The notes under the pieces are model-generated. The model saw only the letters and a program-made list of their open reading frames with translations. It ran no database searches and was not told the origin of the DNA. DNA of 64,000 nt from Penium margaritaceum (Eukaryota > Streptophyta > Zygnematophyceae > Desmidiales > Peniaceae), in contig SZWC01000535.1 in the NCBI GenBank assembly GCA_023375785.1, positions 200,024-264,023 of the forward strand, written 5' to 3'. Each line of letters starts with the position of its first letter. The first letter of the stretch is position 1. Positions 10,435 through 21,226 of the stretch are shown piece after piece. The position numbers were made by a program, and so were the translations under genes.

Positions 10435-13400
10435 CGAGGGCGCACCGTCCCGGTGCGCTCCTGGTACGCTCGGAGGACCCTGTTGACAGCACCGCCCCTG
10501 TGGAAATCGGCTTCGGGGACCCAGCAGTTGTGCTCAGGCCCATAGCCGAGCCATTGCACCAGGTACTGCCACTCGTTACCGCGCCGACGGTGCCCGAGAA
10601 TCTTCTCCACCACATACTCCTCTTCCCCCTCCACTAGGACCGGTGGGGGAGGGGCCTGTCCCCGCGCCGCGAACTGTGCATCCGGCTCCTTGTAGGCCTT
10701 GAGAAGAGAAGCGTGGAACACAGGATGGATGCCATAGTGGTCCGGCAGCTCCAACTCGTAGCTCACCGCGGACCGCTTCTCCTTGACCGGAAAAGGGCCC
10801 ACCCACCGGGGCTTGAGCTTGTCGCTGCCCACCCCCGCCAGCTGCAGGTTCCGCGAGCTCAGCAGCACCTGTTGTCCCACTGAGAACTCCTCGGCTGTCC
10901 GGTGCTTGTCCGCTTGCCGCTTCATCTGCTGTTGTGCCTTGTGTAGCGCCTCGCGTACACCGCGCCACACCTCTGTGAAGTCACTTGTAAACTGGTGCAC
11001 CGCGAGTAGGTCTGACCCTGTTGCCATGTCTGAGGGACATGCAGGCTGCACCCCATACACTACCTCAAAGGGAGACCGCAACGTAGAGGCATGCACTGCT
11101 GAGTTGTAGGCAAACTCAGCCACCGGGAGCTTGCATTCCCATCCCTCACCATCCGGTTCCAAGATCCCCCGCAGTAGCTGCTCCATGGTCTGATTGGTGC
11201 GCTCAGTTTGTCCATCCGTTTGGGGATGGTAGGCCGATGAAAGAGCCACACAGGTGCCCAGCTTCTTGAAGAGTTCCTCCCAAAACTGGGAGGTGAAGCG
11301 CGGGTCGCGGTCGGAGACCATGCACTTCGGCACCCCGTGCAGTTTGATGACGTGTTGCAAGAGGAGTTGAGTCGTCTCTGCTGCCGTGACCTTCTACGCA
11401 CATGGAATAAAGTGCGCCATTTTGCTGAACCGGTCCACCACCACCAGCACCATGGTGTTGCCTGTTGTATTCCGTGGAAGACCCCCCACAAAATCAAGTG
11501 AGATGTCCGTCCACGGACGTTCCGGCACCGGTAGCGGCTGCAGCTCCCCTGGCGCCCGTGCCCTCCGCGACTTGATTCGTTGGCACGTGTCACAGCTGCT
11601 CACGTACTCCTTGCAATCTGCTCCCATCGTCGCCCACCAATATTGGCGCGCAAGCGTCTTGAAGGTCTTGTCGTGGCCAAAATGACCACTATAGTGCGAG
11701 TCGTATGCCTCCTCCAGCAACGCCTGTCGCAAAGACGCACTCCGCGGCACCACAATCTGGTTCCCCTTCTCACGCCGCCAATACTGGCCGTCCCACTTGC
11801 ACCCCTTCACCGTACTTCCGGCAAAGTCCTCGTCCTCCGCATACCCGTGTGCAAACAGGCTGCGGATGATTGGAGATCCCGCCAGCACCGTGATCGCATG
11901 CACGCCCAAGTCCGGGCGACGCAAAAGCGGGTCCGCTGGGTTGATCCTTCCTGGTTTGTACTGGATCTCGTAGTCGAAGCCACCCTCCAGTAGCTCCATC
12001 CACCGTGCTTGACGACGACTCAGGTTCGGCTACGACTTGAGGTACTTGAGCGCGTAGTGGTCCGTGTGCACCACACACCGCCGCGCCTCAAGGTAGTACC
12101 TCCATTGCTTGAAGGCCTGGACCACCGCGAGCATCTCCTTCTCGTGGATCGGGTAGTTTAGCTCAGCCCCTTTCAGCTTCTTGGAGTAGTACGCGAGGGG
12201 CTGCAATCCCTTCCCTTGGTCGTGCATCAGCACCCCGTCGATCGCATAGTCGCTTGCGTCTGTCGCCAACACGTACTCCTTGCTCGTGTCCGGATGCACC
12301 AACACCGGGGCTTGACACATGGCAGCCTTCATTGCACCGAAGGCTTGCCCCTCCTTTGCACCCCACTCCCATTGGCACCCCTTCTTGAGCAATTCTGTCA
12401 TTGGTGCTCCCATTGCCGCGTGCCCCCGGATAAACCTCCGGTAGTAGGTCGTAAACTCCAGAAAAACCTAGATGTCACTCACGCACGCCGGCTCTGGTCA
12501 CTCCTTCACTGCTTCCACCTTTTTTGGGTCCATGCGGATTCCCCTCCCGCTGACAATGTGCCCGAGGAACTCCACCTCCTGCTTGGAGAATTCACACTTG
12601 CTGAGCTTGGCAAACAGTTGCTCCTTTCTCAGTACTTCCATCACCGTCCGCAGGTGCTCTTGGTGCTCCTCCATCGTCCGCGAGTAGACAAGGATGTCGT
12701 CGAGGAAGACGACCACGAACTGGTCCAAGTAGGGGTGGAACACCCGGTTCATCAACTCCATGAACGTAGCAGGAGCATTCGTTAGCCCAAAAGGCATCAC
12801 GAGATACTCAAAGTGTCCATAGCGCGTCCGAAACGCGGTTTTTTCCACATCCTCCTCCGCAATGCGGATTTGGTGATACCCCGACCTCAGGTCCAGTTTG
12901 CTGAAGACACGCGCGCCTCGAAGCTGGTCGAACAACTCCTCGGCCTGTGGCAACGGGTAGCGATTCTTCACCGTGATGTTGTTGAGCGCCCGGTAGTCCA
13001 CGCACATCCGCAGCTCTCCTGATTTCTTCTTGACAAACAGTACCGGCGGCGCATATGGAGACACCGATGGCCAAATGAAGCCTTGGTCCACCAACTCCCC
13101 CAACTGCTTCTTGAGCTCCGCAAGCTCCGTGTCACTCATGCGGTTGTAAGACCGCACTGTTGGTGACGACCCTGGTACCACCTCGATTTTGTGGTCAATG
13201 TCGCGTTGTGGTGGCAGCCCCTTCGGTAACTCCTCTGGAAAAACGTCCCCGAACTCCCTGAGCACCTCCCCAACACCGGGAGGCAACTCTGGAGCTCCTG
13301 CGCCTTCCCCCGGCTGCCCCTCCGCTGCTTCGACCACTGCAATCTGCTGCTCTGCTGCTTGTTGTGGACGCACCCATGCCAAGTAAACCTGGCCACCCTT

Positions 13401-14045
13401 GCGCTCGCACCGCTTTAGATGCTGCAAGTTGATGACGCGCAGCTGCTTCCCCGCTTCCGCCACTTCCGACTCCTTCCCCTCACCCCGCCACAAAGGCAAA
13501 GTGATATTTTTCCCGCCCGCTTTCACGACCACCCGGTTGCACCTCCAATCCACCTCCGGATTCCAGGCGTGCAACCAATCCCGGCCGATCAAACAGTCGT
13601 AAAAATCCATAGGGCAAGTGTGGAACTCCATGTCACACACCAACTCTCTCATACGGACTTTGTGCTTGACGAGAGGCCTGCCGCACTCCACCACTCCGGA
13701 CACCTGCCGCGCCTTGGCCGACGTGCACGGCTGCCGTGCGAGCTCCAACCTCGTCGCCAACCTGTCGTTGAAGAAGCTATGACTCGCGCCGCCGTCTAGC
13801 AGCCCACGTAGCTTCCTCCGGCCCTTGAAACTCCCCTCCGGAATCTCAAGAACCAGCTCCAGGATGATCCCTGGAAACTGCCGGGTCTCACCTTCATTCC
13901 GCAACAACACTTGAGGCAGCTCCTTAATTGGCAAAAGCCTTTCAGGGCTGGTGCTGTCCCTTGCGGACGAAAGACTTGCAGCAGTAGGTCGTCCCCTCCT
14001 CACTGCTGCTGCCCGTTTCCCTGCTGTGCTTTGCGCTTGGGGCAA
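10435..14045 (-). pseudogene. gypsy pol polyprotein (protease, RT, RNase H, integrase, chromodomain)
   Basis: Protease has [11 protein letters not shown] (near 13790), reverse transcriptase has [19 protein letters not shown] and the catalytic [11 protein letters not shown] (near 12700). RNase H carries VLATDASDY and VVHTDHYALKYL. Integrase has the H...H...CDTCQ zinc motif (near 11600-11690), then LDFVGGLP, SDRDPRFTS and AYHPQTDGQTER. A C-terminal chromodomain (YVVEKILGHR to QWLGYGPEHNCWVP, about 10500-10630) identifies it as a chromovirus; such domains steer insertion to particular chromatin. In-frame stops lie at 12498-12500 (TGA for Trp), about 12470 (TAG, probably for Gln), 12030-12032 (TAG, probably Gln) and 11394-11396 (TAG, probably Lys). 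The frame is otherwise conserved, so inactivation is recent. Confidence 0.93.
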
Positions 14046-14973
14046 TCCCGCTTGCGATGACCCTCCTCACCACAAGCAAAACACTTGCCTCTCGGTCCTT
14101 GCGGTCCGCCCGCGCCCCGCTGTCCGGCTTGGATTGCGTCCACCTCCATGGAGGTGGACCGAGAGGCTGCTCCACCCGTGGTTGTGTTGCATAGCTGGTC
14201 CGGCGCACATTGTAGCTTACCGCGTCGATGCGCTCCGCCGCCGAGACCAACTCCGCAAAGGTCCGCAACCCGAGCACCGCGAGTTCGCCTTGGACGTGCG
14301 GCTTCAAGCCGTCATGGTAGCGGTCGTACGCCTCCGCGTCCGAGAGGTCGTCAATCTGCGCCGCCAAGGCCATGAAGCGTGTAGTGTAGTCCTGGACCGA
14401 TCCGCCTTGCTTGACGTGCTTGATCTTGTCACGTGCGACCCGGCTGCCATTGAGGAGGTCAAAATGCGCCTGGAGCATCGTCTCGAACTGCTCCCACGTC
14501 TCTGGCTTCTCTGTCAACGCCCGCGCACCGAGCTGTACTTCCCGCCCCAGCGGTAGACTCAGCAACGGCTGCAGCCGTGGCCCGACCCCCAGCCCATCCG
14601 GCAACCCAACGGCATTCCGCCGGCACAATGCCGACCACCACTGCAGCGCCATTCCTTGGAGTAGCGTAGGTGCATACTCCAGCCTCGTGGCATCTTCTCC
14701 CACGGGAAGGCCCAATGCCGTGAAGTACGAGTTCACCGTGAAGAGCCACTCACGCGCACTGCCCTTGCCGGTGTAGAACTCCGGCTCCTTCGGCTTGGGC
14801 CGCCGAAAGGCAGGTGCGGATGCCAATGCGACACCCCCCAACGCACTGCTCCCTTGGCCGACGTACCTCGCCTCAACCTCCGCACGCAGCTGCTGGTTCT
14901 CTTGACGCAACTCGTCAAGAGCACGCCGGATCTCCTCCATGAGGTAGGCCTGGTCGTATGCCGCTGCCGCCAT
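13942..14973 (-). pseudogene. gypsy gag
   Basis: The likely start is ATG at 14973 in a strong context (ACCATGGC), giving MAAAAYDQAYLMEEI, a predicted coiled coil (EIRRALDELRQENQQLRAEVEARY), then the Gag core with YTGKGSAREWLF, ALQWWSAL and KQGGSVQDYTTRF. A retroviral CCHC zinc knuckle, [14 protein letters not shown], lies near 14045-14085 but in a different frame from the Gag core, so there is one frameshift around 14100-14180. The capsid protein would package the RNA genome. Pol overlaps the 3' end in a third frame. Confidence 0.88.
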
Positions 14974-15068
14974 GGTTTCGGTTGTGACGAAAAAATTCTG
15001 GCCAAACGCAGTTGTGGCAGATCTGCTGCCTCCCTTGGGTCCGCGCAAAGCCGAGCGAACGTCCACGC

Positions 15069-15080
15069 GCTCTGATACCA
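15069..15080 (-). promoter_or_regulatory. primer-binding site, gypsy G
   Basis: Minus-strand TGGTATCAGAGC, complementary to initiator Met-tRNA, 4 bp inside the 5' LTR. Confidence 0.9.
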
Positions 15081-15084
15081 AATG

Positions 15085-16009
15085 TGAACCGAGGGGTGCC
15101 CGGCGTGACGGTCACACGCCGAGCCCTTGGGATAAACCTCCCAACCCTCGACCCCTTGGTGTGTGGGCCAGCCCTTGAGACGTCGCACAACCCTCTCCTA
15201 GCAGCAAGACCGCTGCTAGTGACCGAGGTTCCCGTCGTGCGACTCTCCCGGTGGCGTTTGCACCAAGGTGCGCTACGGAAGACTTGTAGGATCGAATGGA
15301 CGTGTGCGAGGCAATGCTTGGAACACAAGTAGAGTTGGGCAAGGAATGAATCCTTAGACTTGATAGATCAGTACAAGGCAATGTACAAAGTCTCTGGGTA
15401 AGATTGGCATGCCTAGAACACCCCTAGGCTTCCTTATGTACCAGTCCCCATGAGCCAGCCGAAAGCTACTCAGTGCCTCGAAGCCCTCTATCGAGGTGCA
15501 ATCATGCAAATAACACATGCATCATGTAGTACGCATCACGATCTTTCCAACGCACCAAACAATGCCTCAATCCGTGAAGAAACGGCTAAGTTATGGCCGT
15601 TTGAGTGCTCCACGCGTGACGGCCGCTGGCAGCACCGCCAGCGGTGGTCACGGCCGCCCGAAGCGCCCTTGCTTGCGAATGCAGCTCCAGCCGCCATCCC
15701 GAAGCGCCCATGGGCCCCAATGAACCTTGCCTCATTGTCTAAGCATCCATCCAGGGGCGCTTCGGCTGCAGTGGGCGAGAAAGTCGCTCCGCCGTGCTCG
15801 GGGTCGAACCGGTACGTCTCCTGTTTTCTGGAGGTGTGCCTCCCACTTTTGCACGGCCGTATCTTTCTCGTCCCTGCACCGAATGACCCGGTTCTTGGGT
15901 CGATTTCGCACGGTTTTTCACGTATAATACAATGGGAGCATCAAAGCATGCATCTGACCTCAGCATGATGACGTAATCACCGCCTTGACCGGCGGCTCCT
16001 ATAACATCA
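15085..16009 (-). repeat. 5' LTR of gypsy G
   Basis: 925 bp, same length as the 3' LTR, with scattered substitutions of a few percent by eye. Confidence 0.93.
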
Positions 16010-16530
16010 GCTGACGGAGGCGCTCCTGAAGAACTCGAATCTCATGATCCGGGGAGTCGTCCGTCATGCCTGGCATGAATGGCTCATCATCCAAGAGGTC
16101 AGAAGGTGGTGGGTCAGGTCGAGCCGACTGCTGTGTAGAGAAAGCGACGCCGGCAGCTCCCTCGGAAACCTGCCGTGGGACTCTGGACTGGCCACGCAGA
16201 AGCTCAGTCAACATAAGGGTGAGTGGATCGGATCGAGCTCCTGTAACGGGTGCCTGAGCCGACTGCTGTGTAGACCGCGACGCCGGCAGCCCCCCCGGAA
16301 ACCTGCCGTGGGACTGTGGACTGGCTAAGCAGGAGCTCAGTCAGCGTACGGATGACATCAGTCTGCTCCCGCTCTAGGCGACGCATCTTAACCTGCTGGC
16401 TCCGCAGGTCCTCAATGGCCTGCGAGCGTGGGCTCAGGACACCAGAAGATGAGGAGGAGGGATCATCTGTCGCCTTCCCCTTGTTCTCCGACGAGTCGAT
16501 GTCGCCTCTCAGTATGGGTGGACAGGTCAG
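16010..16530 (-). pseudogene. N-terminal gag of copia B (separated by the gypsy insertion)
   Basis: Minus-strand coding with MRRLEREQTDVIRTLTELL and RQVSGGAAGV. It contains a tandem duplication with a period of 135 bp (copies starting near 16123 and 16258) that repeats TELL...VPRQVS. The frame at the insertion point (QL) continues directly into the gag sequence at 9496 on the other side of the gypsy element. The exact start codon is uncertain; the sequence upstream is low complexity. Confidence 0.7.
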
Positions 16531-16624
16531 GTTTGTCGGATTTCGAAAGCGTCAGCGTTTCTCGAGAAGTTGAGACGCTGGAAATGTTTGACTGTCCGGC
16601 CAAAAATTTGACTAAGTATGGTGC

Positions 16625-16695
16625 TGACGTCAGCAGGTGGTTGACGTCAGCATGACCTGATGATGTCAGCAAGCAGAAATGCTGACGTCAGCTCG
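16625..16695 (-). promoter_or_regulatory. cluster of TGACGTCA-type palindromes in element B leader
   Basis: Four motifs in 70 bp: CTGACGTCAG (16623-16632), TTGACGTCAG, TGATGTCAG and CTGACGTCAG (16682-16691). TGACGTCA is the core site for bZIP factors in plants and animals. The same kind of cluster lies in the leaders of A and D, so it belongs to the elements; its function is inferred only. Confidence 0.5.
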
Positions 16696-16734
16696 ACTCC
16701 CCTCTTCTTTTTTCGTTTTTTTTCTTTTTTTTTC

Positions 16735-17375
16735 TCTTTCTCGCGGCTCTGCGCGAGCGTGCAGCCGCTCCGCGGCGGCTGCGCGGAAGCTGCGCGTAGG
16801 CTGCGCAGCAGCTTCTGCTGAGCTGCTGCTGTAGCTGTGCTGTCAGCTGCAGCAGCAGTTGCGTGGCTGCGTGCGCAGCAGTGGCAGCAGCGGCTGCGCA
16901 ATGCCGCTGCTGCTGCTGCGCGCTGCGGCTGCTGCTCGCTGCCGCCGCCGCGCGCTGCTGCTGTTGCTGCGCTACTGTTGCTGCAGCTGCTGCTGCTCTG
17001 CTGCTGCGGCCGCGGCTGCCGCTGCTGCTGTTGCACTGCTGTTGCTGCCGCTGCTGCTGCTCTGCTGCTGCCGCCGCTGCCGCCGCTCGTTGCTGCTGCT
17101 GCGGCCGCTGCTGCGGCTGCGGGCGGCGGCTGCACTCGCTGCAGCCGCCACGCGCTGCTGTGGCTGCTGCTGTGGCAGGCTGCTGCTACGGCGCTGCTAC
17201 TGCCGTTCCTGCTGCTGCTGCTCTGCCGCTATGCTGCTACTGGCACAGGGGCAGCGCCGCTGCTGCGGTCTCACGTGATGGGTGTGGGCTGCGTTGACGG
17301 CGACCAGTTGTCTTCGACGGGCCCCAGTGGATCTGCTGCAGTGGTGACTCTCACTGCTGCTGCTCTGCTGCGTCT
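16735..17375 (-). repeat. GCT/GCA-rich leader of element B
   Basis: Triplet-rich DNA (CTG/GCC on plus, CAG/GGC on the element strand) between the primer-binding site and gag, preceded by a T-rich tract (16704-16740). Poly-Ala, poly-Leu and poly-Cys frames in it are artefacts of the repeat. Confidence 0.8.
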
Positions 17376-17407
17376 CTGCTGCGCAGCTCAGTGAGAACTA
17401 TCTCACT

Positions 17408-17419
17408 GCTCTGATACCA
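17408..17419 (-). promoter_or_regulatory. primer-binding site, element B
   Basis: Minus-strand TGGTATCAGAGC directly adjoining the 5' LTR. Confidence 0.92.
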
Positions 17420-18063
17420 TGAAAAGATGCAAGGAAGCTTCCTAGCAACACTGCCGTTGACAAGGCGTCAGAGCCTGATCAAACGGTGACGACAGTCACA
17501 AGTCATGCACGCAACGGCAAGGGTTTGGCTAGGGGACACAAGGCAAAGTGTCTGAATGCTTCAATAGCATTTGCAGAGAGAGTTGAAAAATAACAGGTCC
17601 ATGGCATAAGTACCTGCCGCGGCGCACGGCGGGTGTCGCACGCGGCAGTGCAAGATCTGTCCTAAAACCGGCCCAAAACCACTGTTTTGGCCGTAACTCT
17701 GCGCACACATGTCAGAACGCTACGCCGTCTGAACCTAGATGTGCAGAATCACAAGCCGGACGCTACGACTTGTCACATGCATGCATCCGGCATCGAACGG
17801 TGGATACACAATGCAAAAACATGCAAATTGGGCCCACGGCCAGTCCACCGATAAAATCCTGCGTGCTACAGAAAAACTGCAGGAGGTCCCGGGTAGCGTC
17901 CAGAGCTCTGGAACGGCCGTCGGTCAGCTCCAAGCTGGTAGTCCGTCGCCGGCCGACGCACCGGTACCGCCTGGGTCCGCATCAGGGATCTGCACGAGTA
18001 TGGACACGGCCGAGCGGTCACAGTAAACTGTACAGGTCGACAGGAACGTCACAAATCACAACA
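17420..18063 (-). repeat. 5' LTR of copia element B
   Basis: 644 bp, pairs with 3430-4073; followed by the right CCGCT target duplication. Confidence 0.95.
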
Positions 18064-18068
18064 CCGCT

Positions 18069-19564
18069 CTCCCATTCTCTCCCTCCCCCTCATCTCCTTT
18101 CCCTCGCATCGTTTCTGCTATATACATGTGTAGCCAATTTGATAGTCATATGCCCAATTTGAACTTATCAGGCATGGCTTTGCTTTTTGGCTGCCCTCGT
18201 TAAGCGATATAGTTCGAACTGTATGCTGCTTGGCTTTCCAGTCATTGCATCCATAGGTCCAACCCACAGCAGTCAGTCCTTGTCAGCTGAATGGTAGAAT
18301 GAAACTTTGTATCTATACACTTTCCAGGGGCATGTTGTTTCAATGGATCAACTAATGTATTTCCCACGGATGTTGGTTCAGTACTGCTCCAGATCTATGC
18401 GGAAATGCATGATCAGTCTCCATTGTTACCTGGCTATACTCTGTATCCTCCATTCGGTGGAGGTGTAACAACAATCATGTCACTGGGAGTCTAGCAATGC
18501 CTCCGACTGCCACTCTTTCTTGTTGACAGTGAACTGTGTTAACTCATCTGATGGTTGACGTTAGCATTAATGATTAAACCAGTTGACTACAGACCCAGCC
18601 CTACATGGGGGTTTGGTAGGTTAGGACTAGCATTTACATTCAACTCTTTGCAAGGAAAAACCTTATTCCACAGCTTTCTCAAAGTGAGCCTTCTCTAGCA
18701 GTGCTTGTCTCTATGGCATTGATTTGGTGTGTCGGAGGGAATGTACCCAAGCACAAAGGAATGTACTACAGAAAAATTACATGCACCTAGGGAGGCACGT
18801 GGGCCACAGCCCTCCACCCCTTTTCACTCCCTCACCATGCAACAGCCTATGCTACCGAACAGCTGCATCGGAAGAAGCCAACCGCCAGTGTCATCGGGCA
18901 TAGGCTTCGCCTAGGCCGAGATTGCTGCCCTTTCTCTTGATCGGAGGGAGGCCTCAGGCCCCCTCTCTTCCTCGCATGTGGACCAATGAAAATCGGTCCA
19001 TCTCTGGGCAAGGCCACAGCTTTGGCTGCCTTCGCCTTATGGAGCACAGCCCCTCGCCTGCTGTGCTTACAGCAAATAGACGTTCCTTCATCAGACCTGC
19101 AGGTACAGCACAGTCGATGCACAAAGACTAAGTTGCAGCACAAGACCCAAGCTGGTGGAAATTTCCAATGCCAGTGCTCACTCTCTGCCCAGGAAACCTG
19201 CTGCACGCATCGTCCGCCTAAGACCACATTTTCCCCAACGCAGCTCCCACAGGCCGGGCACAAAGCGGCAAAACACGCCAGTGAAGTGCATCACGTCACT
19301 CGGTCGTGAGTCAGCTGTCCCTACAAAATTATCCTCCTGCAACCTGCCACGTCCGCACTACCCAGCCAGACCCTCAGAATGCAACTCGCGTAAATTTCAA
19401 ATAACCAGTCAGAACCACGTCATCCCAGCTCTCCCCCCCCCCCCCCCCCCCCCCCCCCACATCCTGACCTCCAGCTTACACCCCTATCCATGCGTCATGG
19501 ATAGGTATGGAACGCAACCTTCACCACGCCATCGTCGCTCAAGAGGGAAAAGAGCACAAACCTG
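18069..19564. other. noncoding host interval downstream of the Stig1-like gene
   Basis: Moderate GC sequence without a recognisable gene; small open frames here have no domain signature. A run of about 25 C residues lies near 19434-19460. The right part is presumably the 3' untranslated region of the minus-strand gene that ends at 19565. Confidence 0.5.
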
Positions 19565-21226
19565 TTATCGCGCGCTCGGTGGCGGCGGCGCCAATAGGTA
19601 GTCGTCGCATGCGCCGTTGATGCAGACAGTGCCCTGCTGGCACCGCTGGAAGCAGGCGCCGCAGTTGTTGCTGTCCGTCAAGATGTCCACGCACTGTCCG
19701 CCGCAGCACAGCTGGTCCGCAGAGCACGGGTTCAGGCACTGTCCGCAGTGGAAAATGTCGTCCAGCAGATTCCGGCACGCCTTGCCGCAGCAGGTGTCGT
19801 AGCCGGGGTTCGTCAGCACGAAGATATCGCAAATCGTCTGGTTGCCGAAGCACCTCTGGCCAGGAAGAAAATGGTGCCCGACGCCAGGCGGGTGGTGGCC
19901 GACTCCGGGAGGATGGTGGCCCACGCCCGGGGGGTGGTGACCCACACCTTGCGCGTGGTGGCCCACGCCAGGCGGGTGGCGTCCGGAGCCCGGCGCATGA
20001 TGCCCGACGCCGGGCGGGTGGTGGCCCACCCCGGGAGGGTGGTGGCCAGGCTTCGGTGGCTGCGGCGGCTGCGGCGGATGGTGGCCCACGAACGGCGGGT
20101 GGTGGCCTACACCAGGCGGATGGTGGCCCACGTCGGGCGGGTGGTGCCCGACGCTCGGAGGGTGATGACCGCACGGGTCGACGCCTCCCACTCCAGGTGG
20201 GTGATTGAGGCCAGAGGTGGGGCGGCGCGGGCAGTCTCTCAGCTCCCTCCGCATCCCTTCGCCCTCCTCAGCCGCTGCCGATATCGAGTCAGGGCGGGGT
20301 CCCGAACCGCCCTCCAAGAGACTCTTCCTCGCGGTCGAGTGAGGCGGGAGCAGTGAGTCGGCCCCCACTGACGCGCGATTTGAGAGCTTCACGGCGCCGC
20401 CTAGGCCCGGGACAGAGATGCCGACGCCGTGGTTGGAGCCCGTGCGGCCGGGTGTTCGCAGAGGCGTTCGCGAGGGCGTTCGCGAAGAAGAAGACCCCTG
20501 ATGCTTGCGTGACGACAGACGGATCTGAATCTTGAAGTGCTTTTGCCGCCGCTTTTGGCCCCACAGCGAGTTGGTCGTCAGCTTCCACGAAGACTTGGCG
20601 GATGATGCCGTCTTGGCTGCGGCTGGCTTCGCAACCGACGCGGCCCCTACCCCTGCGCCTGCACCAGTCCCCGCTGATGCGGTGGGCTTGGCTTGCTGAG
20701 ATGATTGCCGTGCGGTTGACCTGCCTGCACCTGCCTTCTTGCGCGGCTTCGTGAAGACCAACTTCACCTTTGGAATGGATATGGTCGCCTTCGTCCCTTT
20801 TTGCTTTGCCGCATTCGGCGCCGCTTCTTTCCTCTGCTTCGAAACAGCTGATGCAGACGTTCTATGGGGCGAGGATGGGGAAGAGAATGTTGAAGACGAT
20901 GCAGACGATGAGGAAGAGGAAGAGGAATGGGCAGAGGAAGAGGAAGAGCTTGCTACTGTGGCTGCTGTTGGAACTGGATGCCTCGACTTCCTTCGCAACC
21001 GGACCTCCACTCCGCCCCATCGAACCCCACCCTTGCGCACATCTTGCCGACCCTTCGTATCCAAGTTCAAAGCGCTGCACTCGACGATGGCCCAGCACCA
21101 TAGGAGGAGGTATGCCGACGAGCTGACCAGCGAAACCTTCCTAGCACTCATTCTCCTTCTACTGTGCGCATTCCTCTGCAATCTGCCCTTGGCGTCCACT
21201 ACGGCGATACAAGCTGCTGTCGACAT
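19565..21226 (-). CDS. secreted His/Pro-repeat protein with C-terminal Stig1-like cysteine domain
   Basis: 553 codons without an intron. The first Met at 21226 or the second at 21151 could start it; the second places a good signal peptide (MSARKVS, then LLLWCWAIVECSA) at the N-terminus, so secretion is likely. A long basic, Ser- and Ala-rich region follows (residues about 60-340). Residues about 345-460 are a repeat of the unit GHHPPGV with variants (PSV, PDV, PFV, AQGV, APGS) and one PPQPPQPPKP stretch. The last 95 residues carry 16 cysteines in a Stig1-type pattern: CCGKAC, HCGQCLNPC, CCGGQCVDILTDSNNCGAC, CQQGTVC. Stig1 proteins of land plants are secreted and act in stigma exudate and reproductive signalling; here a cell-wall or extracellular-matrix role is the safer inference. 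The His-rich repeat could bind metal ions. This is the best host-gene candidate in the window. Confidence 0.8.
   Translation of the reverse strand: MSTAACIAVVDAKGRLQRNAHSRRRMSARKVSLVSSSAYLLLWCWAIVECSALNLDTKGRQDVRKGGVRWGGVEVRLRRKSRHPVPTAATVASSSSSSAHSSSSSSSSASSSTFSSPSSPHRTSASAVSKQRKEAAPNAAKQKGTKATISIPKVKLVFTKPRKKAGAGRSTARQSSQQAKPTASAGTGAGAGVGAASVAKPAAAKTASSAKSSWKLTTNSLWGQKRRQKHFKIQIRLSSRKHQGSSSSRTPSRTPLRTPGRTGSNHGVGISVPGLGGAVKLSNRASVGADSLLPPHSTARKSLLEGGSGPRPDSISAAAEEGEGMRRELRDCPRRPTSGLNHPPGVGGVDPCGHHPPSVGHHPPDVGHHPPGVGHHPPFVGHHPPQPPQPPKPGHHPPGVGHHPPGVGHHAPGSGRHPPGVGHHAQGVGHHPPGVGHHPPGVGHHPPGVGHHFLPGQRCFGNQTICDIFVLTNPGYDTCCGKACRNLLDDIFHCGQCLNPCSADQLCCGGQCVDILTDSNNCGACFQRCQQGTVCINGACDDYLLAPPPPSAR
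19860..20200 (-). repeat. coding minisatellite for GHHPPGV units
   Basis: About 15 imperfect 21-bp units (consensus on plus: gggtggtggcccacgcc...) encode GHHPPGV. Unit-to-unit variation at the last two residues and the preserved frame suggest selection on the protein rather than simple noncoding slippage. Confidence 0.8.

Larger units (their letters stand above)
9501..16009 (-). mobile_element. Ty3/gypsy chromovirus G nested in copia B
   Basis: A complete minus-strand gypsy element inserted into gag of element B. Both LTRs are 925 bp (9501-10425 and 15085-16009) with TG...CA ends. Four flanking bases, GCTG, are repeated at 9497-9500 and 16010-16013, consistent with a short target duplication. 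Primer-binding site, gag, protease, RT, RNase H, integrase, chromodomain and polypurine tract are all in place and in gypsy order (RT before integrase). Four in-frame stops and a gag frameshift show that it is no longer autonomous. Confidence 0.95.
3430..18063 (-). mobile_element. Copia element B, complete with LTRs, hosting a nested gypsy element
   Basis: A full-length Ty1/copia retrotransposon on the minus strand. Both LTRs are 644 bp (3430-4073 and 17420-18063). The five bases before the left LTR (3425-3429, CCGCT) are repeated exactly after the right LTR (18064-18068), a perfect target-site duplication. The order from 5' to 3' is LTR, primer-binding site, triplet leader, gag-pol in one reading frame, polypurine tract, LTR. 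The LTRs differ at roughly a few percent of positions by eye. A chromovirus (9501-16009) interrupts gag, so B can no longer make particles. Confidence 0.95.

Noticed and set aside
16837-17394. 185-codon and overlapping Leu/Cys/Ala-rich frames
   Set aside because: Triplet-repeat leader of element B on the wrong strand.
18847-19263. 138-codon Cys-rich minus-strand frame
   Set aside because: Its cysteines have no regular spacing, and it lies beyond the stop of the Stig1-like gene; probably 3' untranslated sequence.
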